From Prevotellaceae bacterium (GTDB lineage: Bacteria > Bacteroidota > Bacteroidia > Bacteroidales > UBA932): 5,470 nt of DNA. The position numbers were made by a program, and so were the translations under genes. The stretch is from NCBI GenBank assembly GCA_031289895.1, contig JAITOP010000341.1, positions 1 through 5,470 of the forward strand, written 5' to 3'. Positions 1-5,354 of this stretch are shown in pieces. Numbering within the stretch: position 1 is the first letter of the stretch; every line of letters starts with the position of its first letter. The notes under the pieces were generated by a model that saw only the letters and a list, made by a program, of their open reading frames with translations, had not been told where the DNA came from and did not search any database.

Positions 1-165
1 CCTTATTTATATAAAGTTCCCTTAGTAGCCGAAAATAGATAGCACATACCCTTATTCCCTTATTGAAATGTTGTAAATAAAGGAATAAGAGTAGAATATC
101 GAGGCTAATTTTTGCTACTGAGGGCGGCTTTTGAAAATAAGGGTTTTGGTAACTGTTAGGTATTA
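1..165. repeat. Left palindromic intergenic element (inverted-repeat partner of 5355-5470)
   Basis: Positions 51-165 are the reverse complement of 5355-5470, with about eight substitutions and one single-base gap. The element is itself a large imperfect palindrome. The outer arm (1-64) is a diverged inverse of the inner arm (about 76-142): CCCTTAGTAGC at 19-29 pairs with GCTACTGAGGG at 114-124, and CCTTATTT at 1-8 pairs with AAATAAGG near 135-142. The outer arm has drifted most at 30-46. Bases 148-165 lie outside the palindrome but are still shared with the right copy. No ORF is present. It sits 18 bp past the stop of the S41 protease gene, so any read-through RNA would fold into a long hairpin. 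A dispersed MITE-like or intergenic palindromic repeat is the best reading, but no target-site duplication or transposase is visible. Confidence 0.85.
47..93. repeat. Central hairpin of the left palindromic element
   Basis: CTTATTCCCTTATT at 51-64 pairs with AATAAAGGAATAAG at 76-89 with one mismatch, around an 11-nt loop. The stem can be extended outward to 47 and 93 with one more mismatch. The same hairpin is perfect in the right copy. There is no U-tract on either side, so it does not look like a standard intrinsic terminator, though it could still act as a 3'-end barrier for the upstream mRNA. Confidence 0.75.
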
Positions 166-196
166 ATTCTTAATTTTTAATTCTTAATTTTTAATT
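164..196. repeat. 14-bp tandem direct repeat across the protease stop codon
   Basis: The unit TAATTCTTAATTTT occurs at 164-177 and 178-191, followed by a partial third copy from 192. The TAA stop of the S41 gene (plus-strand 184-186) and its last codons (Ile-Lys-Asn) fall inside the array. The end of the protein is therefore written by the repeat and may vary between strains if copy number changes. Confidence 0.8.
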
Positions 197-1794
197 GATT
201 TTTTTTCAAAAACCTCTTTTTCGTATTTTTTCCAATTGGTTATGACTTCTATGGCTTTGGCAAATTCTTTGTCGATGTTTGCGTTTGTTATTCTGAAATA
301 TTCGGTTGTTCCCCATAAGTCGCGGGCAAACAGGGCTTTAATCAGCATTTTCAGTTCCGATTTCGACTTGTTTAGTTCTTCGTCGTTGCGGGGTAGTTTT
401 TCTTTTTCGGCAAAGGCAACAAGTTTTTCAATAAAATTATCATCAACAATAAATTTTTTCTCAAAATCTTCAAATACAGGATATTGCGTTTTTAGTTCGT
501 CTCGCTTATCCGAAACGTAATTTAATACAAATCTGTTTGTTATGCCGCGATTGATAAGTCGTGCATAATATTGCGTATAGTACGATGTATCCTGCGGAAT
601 AAAAATATCGGGCATAATTCCGCCTCCGCCATATACGGTGCGACTGTTAACCAATGTTTTATATTTCAGCGAATCGGGAAAATTGATATTTACGCTGTCG
701 TAAACTTCGCCGCTTGTATATCGTTCGTAAAAATCTTTTATATATTTATCTGAATTTCCTTTTTCGTAAGGTCGTTGTATCACTCTGCCCGTAGGCGTGT
801 GGTAGCGCGAAATCGTAAGTCGGATATATGAGCCATCGCCGAGTGGCAATTGATGTTGAACCAAGCCTTTTCCGTAAGTTCGGCGACCTATTAAAATGCC
901 TCTATCCCAGTCCTGAATTGCGCCTGCAACAATTTCGCTTGCCGATGCCGAGCCTTCGTTTATCAATAACACAAGTTTTCCCTTTTTGAAAATTCCGTCA
1001 TTTGTTGACAGCTCGCTTTGAGACGGCATGTGAGTTCCGGACGTGTAAACTATTAATTTATCTTCTTCCAGAAACTGGTCGGCGAGGTTTACGGCTGTAC
1101 CCATTATTCCGCCGCCGTTTCCGCGAAGGTCTAATATCAGCGCTTCGGGATTTGTTTTAAATTTGGCAAATGCCATGAAAATTTCGTTCATCGATGTTTG
1201 CGCAAAACGTCCTAATTTGATATATGCAAGTCCGGGGCGCACTTCGTAGGCTGCATCAATGCTGTTGATGGGAATTTTGTCGCGAATGACTTCAAATTGT
1301 ATGATTTCTTTTACATTTCGGCGAACAATATCAAGAATAACTTTTGTGCCTTTTCGTCCGCGTAAATGTTTATATATCTTGTCGGTAGTGATTTTTTCTC
1401 CTGCGATATTCTGACCGTTAACGGCAACGATTTTGTCGCCTGCCAAAATTCCAACGCTTTCCGAAGGTCCTCCCGACACAGGCATTATAACAACAAGAGT
1501 ATCATCAAGTACCGTAAATTCAATGCCTATTCCGTCAAAACTTCCTGCAAGCGGTTCGTTAGCCGCAGCAAAATCTTCTTTCGATATGTAAGTAGAGTGA
1601 GGGTCAAGGTCTTTGAGCATTGAAATAACCGCTTTTTCCGCTAATTTTGCAACGTTTACGGTATCTACATAAAATCTGTCAACAGCAACAATTGTGTTTC
1701 TAAGTTTTTCTATCGACTTAATCAAGGTTTCGCTTTGCGCAAATGCCATTGATGTTGTCAATATTAATGCGATAAAAAATAGTATTTTTTTCAT
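184..1794 (-). CDS. Secreted PDZ-domain carboxy-terminal processing protease, peptidase family S41
   Basis: This is a tail-specific serine protease of the CtpA/Prc type, which cleaves proteins near their C-termini in the periplasm or cell envelope. The preferred start gives 536 aa and begins MKKILFFIALILTTSMAFA, a clear signal peptide with likely cleavage before Gln20. It has no lipobox Cys. The longer ATG at 1842 would add 16 residues in front of the signal and overlap the upstream gene, so it was not chosen. In 536-aa numbering, the PDZ domain is at about 86-170. An LRGNGGG motif at 223-229 fits the family's oxyanion-hole region. The catalytic Ser284 lies in GSASASE, with Lys309 in TYGKG and Gln313. 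The 25- and 4-residue spacings match the Ser-Lys-Gln set of CtpA/CtpB, so the enzyme should be active. A GGGGIMPD motif is at 389-396. The long C-terminal tail (about 340-536) is usual for Bacteroidota members. The gene lies 23 bp after the ATPase gene. Its substrate is unknown. Confidence 0.95.
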   Translation of the reverse strand: MKKILFFIALILTTSMAFAQSETLIKSIEKLRNTIVAVDRFYVDTVNVAKLAEKAVISMLKDLDPHSTYISKEDFAAANEPLAGSFDGIGIEFTVLDDTLVVIMPVSGGPSESVGILAGDKIVAVNGQNIAGEKITTDKIYKHLRGRKGTKVILDIVRRNVKEIIQFEVIRDKIPINSIDAAYEVRPGLAYIKLGRFAQTSMNEIFMAFAKFKTNPEALILDLRGNGGGIMGTAVNLADQFLEEDKLIVYTSGTHMPSQSELSTNDGIFKKGKLVLLINEGSASASEIVAGAIQDWDRGILIGRRTYGKGLVQHQLPLGDGSYIRLTISRYHTPTGRVIQRPYEKGNSDKYIKDFYERYTSGEVYDSVNINFPDSLKYKTLVNSRTVYGGGGIMPDIFIPQDTSYYTQYYARLINRGITNRFVLNYVSDKRDELKTQYPVFEDFEKKFIVDDNFIEKLVAFAEKEKLPRNDEELNKSKSELKMLIKALFARDLWGTTEYFRITNANIDKEFAKAIEVITNWKKYEKEVFEKKSIKN

Positions 1795-1800
1795 TATTTT

Positions 1801-1821
1801 GTATATTATTTCGTATATTAT
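1801..1821. repeat. Short direct repeat at the ATPase-protease junction
   Basis: GTATATTAT occurs at 1801-1809 and 1813-1821, a 12-bp period. It covers the ATPase stop codon and the 23-bp gap before the protease start. If translated from the ATG at 1842 it would give IIYE followed by IIYK, a low-complexity stretch that supports starting the protease at 1794 instead. Confidence 0.6.
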
Positions 1822-2948
1822 ATTTTTATTTTGCTCAGCCATATCGAAAAAAAGCAGTCATAAACACGATAATTTCCGTTGTTTTCGAATATCAATTCTT
1901 TTTCGAGTAAACTTGTAAGTGCTGTTTTTATTGAACTTGCTGCGCCGAGTTTATATTTTTCGATAAAAAAGTTAGATGTTGGTTGTGTTATTATATTTTC
2001 TGATGCAATTGCTTTCAGCAAACGCAGTTGTTTTTCGGTAATCAGTTTACAATATGTTTGATATGTGGCTTCGTATTCTTTGATAATTTCGTCCGAAACT
2101 TTTTCGGCTGTTGCAATGTCATATTCGGTTTTTGCCAGCGAATACAAGCGATTTAACAGCATTTGCACATACCATGTGTGTCCGTTTACTTTTTCGTAAA
2201 TCAGATTAAAAACATCGGGAGTTATAGTTTTATTTGCTTTTGAAAACAATTTTGAGGCAAATTTTTGATATTCGTTTTTATCAATTTCGGTTAACTGCAA
2301 CATTTGTGTGCTTTGATAAAACGGTCGCGATGCCGATGTAAATAAACTTTCCATTATGTGTTTTTGACTTCCCGAAAAGACAAAATGCACATTTGTAAGT
2401 TGTTGTACATACGAGCGCAGCAAAGCCTCTACGCCGTTTTCGCCGTAATTTGTTATTTGCTGAAATTCGTCGATTGCGATAAAACAATTTTTGCCGGATT
2501 CAGCCAGATAATCAAATATTTCTTTCAGCGATTCTTCTGTTTGCGATGGCGCAAAATCAATAGTCAGCTTAGGAATTCCCGATGAATTGTCGGCTGCCAA
2601 AACAGGTCGTATTGATTTGAAAAACGAAAAAACTTTTGATATGATTTTTTGCGATTTTGTGTCGAGCGAACCAACTACGGTATTTGCCAGTAATTTCACA
2701 AAATCGCTTAATGAATTTGTGTGATAAATATCAATATAAATACATGTTACGTCTTTTTTGTTGGCAAACGAATGAAATACATGATGAATTAATCCGGTTT
2801 TTCCCATACGGCGCGGACTTATCAGCGTAACGTTGCGTCCGTTTTGCAGGGCGTTTATTAATTTTTCCGTTTCGGTTTTTCTGTCACAAAAATATTCAGG
2901 ACTCTCATATCCTGTGAGAAGAAAAGGATTTATATATACAGATTTCAT
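1818..2948 (-). CDS. P-loop ATPase of the archaeal-ATPase/STAND-like family with C-terminal winged helix
   Basis: This predicted cytoplasmic ATP-binding protein has 376 aa. The N-terminus carries the NPFLLTGYESPEYFCDR lead-in common in this family, up to Arg24. The Walker A-like loop is SPRRMGKT at 44-51, with Ser in place of the usual first Gly, as is often seen in Bacteroidota members. Walker B is FIAIDE at 156-161, with Asp160 and Glu161. A sensor-1-like strand FVFSGSQ is at 189-195, followed by the GHTWYVQMLLNRL helix at 256-268. The C-terminal part (about 303-370) reads as a winged helix-turn-helix. Many relatives (PF01637 type) carry a PD-(D/E)XK-like domain such as DUF234 or DUF4143 after the helix-turn-helix. 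Here the protein ends at the winged helix, so an effector would have to be a separate protein. The ATG at 2948 is the first in frame. No Shine-Dalgarno is seen. The function is unknown; a regulatory or molecular-switch role is an inference from the family. Confidence 0.9.
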   Translation of the reverse strand: MKSVYINPFLLTGYESPEYFCDRKTETEKLINALQNGRNVTLISPRRMGKTGLIHHVFHSFANKKDVTCIYIDIYHTNSLSDFVKLLANTVVGSLDTKSQKIISKVFSFFKSIRPVLAADNSSGIPKLTIDFAPSQTEESLKEIFDYLAESGKNCFIAIDEFQQITNYGENGVEALLRSYVQQLTNVHFVFSGSQKHIMESLFTSASRPFYQSTQMLQLTEIDKNEYQKFASKLFSKANKTITPDVFNLIYEKVNGHTWYVQMLLNRLYSLAKTEYDIATAEKVSDEIIKEYEATYQTYCKLITEKQLRLLKAIASENIITQPTSNFFIEKYKLGAASSIKTALTSLLEKELIFENNGNYRVYDCFFSIWLSKIKI

Positions 2949-2975
2949 ATTTTACGATATATTTTATTACACATT

Positions 2976-2997
2976 TTACGTAACGCAAAGTACGTAA
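2976..2997. promoter_or_regulatory. TTACGTA inverted repeat upstream of the ATPase gene (possible operator)
   Basis: TTACGTA at 2976-2982 and TACGTAA at 2991-2997 form a perfect 7-bp dyad with an 8-bp spacer. It overlaps the candidate -7 element of the ATPase promoter, where a repressor could act. A 7-bp dyad in AT-rich DNA may also occur by chance. Confidence 0.35.
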
Positions 2998-3017
2998 TTT
3001 TTTATCAGATATGCAAA
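2986..3017 (-). promoter_or_regulatory. Candidate promoter for the ATPase-protease gene pair
   Basis: On the minus strand, TTTG (3017-3014) is followed after 21 nt by TACTTTG (2992-2986). This resembles the Bacteroidota -33 TTTG and -7 TAnnTTTG pair, but the -7 box is one base short of consensus. It would place the transcript start about 30 nt before the ATPase ATG. The signal begins directly after the stop codon of the upstream gene. Read-through from the S1-repeat gene is equally possible. Confidence 0.3.
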
Positions 3018-5084
3018 TTAAGTTTGATAATTTTGTGTTGAAATAGTCTTTAATTTATTTAGTGTTGCTTCATCTATATTGTTTGCTATTGACTTTGTAT
3101 TTAATTTGTTATTAACTGTGTCCTCACGGTTTTCTTCTTGCGGAATATCAGTAGTTATCCATTTAAATAAAAAAGTTCTGTTGATTTCATCAAAATTTAT
3201 AATTTCGGCATTAATCGTGTCTCCATTTTGCAATTCTTCATTAGCTTTTTCTGTTTGTTCTTCTATTATGGAATAAAAAACGGTTAATGTATTTAATAAT
3301 TTTGTTTGTGCGTTTGTTTTTTCTTTTAATTTAAATAAAAAACATCCGTTTTCAACCTTGCACACCCGAATTTGTACTGTTTTTCCTATATTTCCCAAAT
3401 GTTTCAGGAAAATATCGGTTAATTCGGCGCTTATAGGAACTTTTAACCATTTGAATAAAAAATTTTTGCCGCAGTATTCTAAAATTTCACCGAGAATTAC
3501 ATCGTTATCAGCCAGATTTTCCATTGCTGCTTTAATTTCTTCTTTCGGTATATATTTCGGTATTTTTTTTACTAAAAAGGCATTATGTTTTCCATCTATC
3601 AAAAACTTTAAATCTCCGTTTTCATCTTTGCTTACATGAATATCTGCTGTTTTGCCTAAATAGTTTTTACGGACATTTATTTCGTTTAACCTTTTATTTT
3701 CAAAATCTATCCATCTGAATTGAAGACATTTATGTTGTTCATTAAATTCTAAAATTTCGCCTGAAATTATATCTCCATTCGCCAGATTATCTATTGCCGC
3801 TTTAAATTCTTTTTTCGATATATATTCAGTTAATGTATTCATTAAGTATGCTTTGTATATTCCGTCTATCTTAAACTTTAAATTTCCGGTTTCATTTCTG
3901 ATTATATGAATATCTGCTGTTTTTCCCGCATAATTTCTACTCGCGTTATATTCGTTTAATTTTTCATTTTCAAAATCTATCCATCTGCATTGAAGTGCTT
4001 TATATTGTTCGCTAAATTCTAAAATTTCGCCTTTGATTATATCTCCAGCAGCCAGATTACCTATTGCTGCCTTAAATTCTTTTTGCGATATATGTTCAGG
4101 CATTGTATTAATTAAGAATGTGTTATATTTTCCATCTATCAGAAACTTTATTTTTTTGTTTTCATCTTTTTTTATATGAATATCTGCTGTTTTACCTAAA
4201 TATTTTTTACATTCGTTTAACTCGTTTAATTTTTCATTTTCAAAATCTATCCATCTGAATTGAAGATATTTATACTGCTTGTTAAATTCTAAAATTTCAC
4301 CTTTAATTATATCTCCGCTCGCCAGATTATCCATTGCCGCTTTAAACTCTTTTTGCAATATATATTCAGTTTTTGTATTTACTAAAAATGCATTGTATTT
4401 TCCATCTACCAGAAATTTTATTTTTCCGTTTTCATCTCTATCTATCTGAACTTCTACTGTTCTATCTGCCTCTGTGTCTGACTGTTTAAATAAATATTTG
4501 TTTAAATCCGGAGATTCAAAAATCAACATAGACTCGTCAGTTCCAATGTAATTAACCTCTATCATTTGCCCTTGTTCGTAATATTGAAATAAATCGGGCA
4601 AAATATCCGACTTGCGTAATAAACCTACAAACGAACCGTATTCCCATTCAAAATGATAGCCTATGTCAATAAACAAGCCATATTTTGACTTGTTAACTAT
4701 AATTCCCGTATATTTAGCATTTTCAGTCAATTCATTTTTTTTGAAATTATGAACTCTTCCATCAACAAAAATAAATATTGATTTTGCATCTTTTTTTTCG
4801 GCTTTTAAAATCGAACCAAAAAATGTTTTATCTTTTAATGTTGAGGCTATTACATGCCAATAATTTACGTTATTGTACCACCAAGGCATTTTGTTAAAAT
4901 GAATGTATGCAAATAATCCGCCTGTTTTTACCAAAAAACCTAATTTCTTTATTGATACTATCTTGAATGGTATGATAGAATTGTTAACAAAAGCATTTTC
5001 AATGTTTTCAAAAGTAGAATCAACCCATTCATTTTCGTTTTTCTTTTCTTTTCGTTCAAATATTTTTCTTATAAATTGTAGCAT
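3018..5084 (-). CDS. S1-like (OB-fold) repeat protein with five 90-residue tandem units, function unknown
   Basis: The protein has 688 aa with no signal peptide or membrane segment, so it is probably cytoplasmic. Two N-terminal segments resemble S1 RNA-binding domains. Residues 37-108 contain KKLGFLVKTGGLFAYIHFNK, like the S1 GxFVxxGxxGLVHIS core. Residues 121-192 contain YTGIIVNKSKYGLFIDIG. Five units follow, starting near 207, 297, 387, 477 and 567, exactly 90 aa apart. Each starts with a GKTADIHI-type strand, DENG and a KFLIDGKYNAF segment, then KEFKAA, then GDIIKGEILEF and FRWIDF. The GDIIKGEILEF and GKTADIHI strands resemble the first and last strands of S1, with the central HIS strand replaced by an FENEKLNE-type linker. 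Units 1-3 are very similar; unit 4 changes in its second half, and unit 5 is diverged and shorter. The tail from about 644 is polar. RNA or nucleic-acid binding is inferred from the S1 resemblance only. The gene looks more AT-rich than the protease gene. The start ATG at 5084 lies about 28 bp after a TAGATTTG box. Confidence 0.88.
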   Translation of the reverse strand: MLQFIRKIFERKEKKNENEWVDSTFENIENAFVNNSIIPFKIVSIKKLGFLVKTGGLFAYIHFNKMPWWYNNVNYWHVIASTLKDKTFFGSILKAEKKDAKSIFIFVDGRVHNFKKNELTENAKYTGIIVNKSKYGLFIDIGYHFEWEYGSFVGLLRKSDILPDLFQYYEQGQMIEVNYIGTDESMLIFESPDLNKYLFKQSDTEADRTVEVQIDRDENGKIKFLVDGKYNAFLVNTKTEYILQKEFKAAMDNLASGDIIKGEILEFNKQYKYLQFRWIDFENEKLNELNECKKYLGKTADIHIKKDENKKIKFLIDGKYNTFLINTMPEHISQKEFKAAIGNLAAGDIIKGEILEFSEQYKALQCRWIDFENEKLNEYNASRNYAGKTADIHIIRNETGNLKFKIDGIYKAYLMNTLTEYISKKEFKAAIDNLANGDIISGEILEFNEQHKCLQFRWIDFENKRLNEINVRKNYLGKTADIHVSKDENGDLKFLIDGKHNAFLVKKIPKYIPKEEIKAAMENLADNDVILGEILEYCGKNFLFKWLKVPISAELTDIFLKHLGNIGKTVQIRVCKVENGCFLFKLKEKTNAQTKLLNTLTVFYSIIEEQTEKANEELQNGDTINAEIINFDEINRTFLFKWITTDIPQEENREDTVNNKLNTKSIANNIDEATLNKLKTISTQNYQT
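3156..4466 (-). repeat. Coding tandem repeat, 270-bp period, in the S1-like protein
   Basis: The units on the minus strand are about 4466-4197, 4196-3927, 3926-3657, 3656-3387 and a shorter 3386-3156. Exact words recur at the period: CAAAATCTATCCATCTG (plus-strand text) at 3701, 3971 and 4241, and TATCTGCTGTTTT at 3641, 3911 and 4181. The similarity at DNA level, including silent positions, points to fairly recent duplication of the first three to four units. The unit nearest the 3' end is the oldest or the least constrained. Confidence 0.92.
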
Positions 5085-5090
5085 TTACAT
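5082..5090 (-). promoter_or_regulatory. ATG-TAA-ATG start-stop codon preceding the S1-repeat gene start
   Basis: The minus strand reads ATGTAAATG, so an in-frame ATG followed at once by a stop comes directly before the chosen start at 5084. A purine-rich AAAGAAA lies just upstream, which is the weak initiation context usual in this phylum. The coding frame can only begin at 5084 or later. The extra ATG may be chance or may reduce initiation. Confidence 0.5.
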
Positions 5091-5112
5091 TTTCTTTAAA
5101 TAAAAAATATAA

Positions 5113-5120
5113 CAAATCTA
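5113..5120 (-). promoter_or_regulatory. Bacteroidota-type -7 promoter element for the S1-repeat gene
   Basis: The minus strand reads TAGATTTG, an exact TAnnTTTG match. It would start a transcript with a leader of roughly 20 nt before the ATG at 5084. No clear TTTG lies at the expected -33 distance. Two A-tracts on the minus strand (about 5145-5152 and 5162-5170) lie upstream and could help the polymerase bind. This is the best candidate for the main promoter of the three-gene block. Confidence 0.5.
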
Positions 5121-5170
5121 CACAAAAAATCGGATATGAAAATATTTTTTTTGTTTAATTGTTTTTTTTT

Positions 5171-5225
5171 GTTGATTTGTTGATTTGTTTTTTGTTGATT
5201 TGCTTTTTGTTGATTTGTTGATTTG
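5171..5225. repeat. GTTGATTTG short direct-repeat array
   Basis: Five copies of GTTGATTTG start at 5171, 5179, 5194, 5209 and 5217, with spacings of 8, 15, 15 and 8 bp. This is a symmetric pattern built from an 8-bp unit and a 15-bp unit with a TTTTTT insert. Read on the minus strand it is CAAATCAAC repeated. Similar AT-rich tandem words are common between genes in Bacteroidota, so slippage is the simplest origin. Confidence 0.8.
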
Positions 5226-5248
5226 CTGAAATCTTTAAGAATCTTAAG

Positions 5249-5281
5249 AACTTTATAACTTTATAAACTTTATAACTTTAT
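5249..5281. repeat. AACTTTAT short tandem repeat
   Basis: AACTTTAT occurs at 5249-5256, 5257-5264, 5266-5273 and 5274-5281, and a degenerate GAACTTA follows. The stretch just before it (5233-5250) has a related AAGAATCTTAAGAA pattern. No protein or RNA function is evident. It is most likely a slippage-prone spacer. Confidence 0.8.
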
Positions 5282-5282
5282 G

Positions 5283-5324
5283 AACTTAGAAGTTGTTTAA
5301 ACCCTAATTTCGTCTAAAAAGACG
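5283..5324. repeat. Two small inverted repeats between the AT arrays and the right palindrome
   Basis: AACTT-AG-AAGTT lies at 5283-5294, and CGTCT-AAAA-AGACG at 5311-5324. The second would form a 5-bp stem with a 4-nt loop, but no U-run follows on either strand, so a terminator call is weak. They may be terminator remnants of a neighbouring gene or chance dyads. Confidence 0.4.
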
Positions 5325-5354
5325 TAACAGGTAATTTAGAACATTTAAAATAAC

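Noticed and set aside
1..165. Intrinsic terminator of the protease gene
   Set aside because: The hairpins lack a following U-run in the direction of transcription and recur at the other end of the window, so a dispersed palindromic repeat fits better. A transcription-end role is not excluded.
236..520. Plus-strand ORF opposite the protease gene (and similar plus-strand ORFs at 571-753, 1366-1623 and 1694-1918)
   Set aside because: These are antisense shadows of the strongly supported protease and junction region, with no recognisable protein features.
1795..1842. Longer protease start at the ATG ending at 1842
   Set aside because: It adds 16 polar or low-complexity residues before a clear signal peptide, overlaps the ATPase gene end, and is encoded partly by a 12-bp direct repeat. 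The Met at 1794 is preferred.
2281..2585. ORFs in other frames inside the ATPase gene (minus-strand 2281-2487, plus-strand 2358-2585)
   Set aside because: They lie fully within a gene with clear Walker motifs and have no domain-like content.
3079..3639. Plus-strand ORFs opposite the S1-repeat gene (also 4903-5103)
   Set aside because: They are antisense to a repeat protein whose 90-aa periodicity proves the minus-strand frame.
3018..5084. Ribosomal protein S1 (rpsA)
   Set aside because: Only parts resemble S1. The strict 90-aa units lack the conserved central S1 strand, and the layout does not match the canonical ribosomal S1 protein.
5171..5225. CRISPR array
   Set aside because: The repeats are only 9 bp with 0-6 bp spacers of low complexity, far from the CRISPR pattern, and there is no cas gene.
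5283..5305. Possible insertion-sequence end (AGAAGTTGTTTAAAC)
   Set aside because: It loosely resembles IS terminal sequence, but there is no partner inverted repeat, target duplication or transposase in the window.
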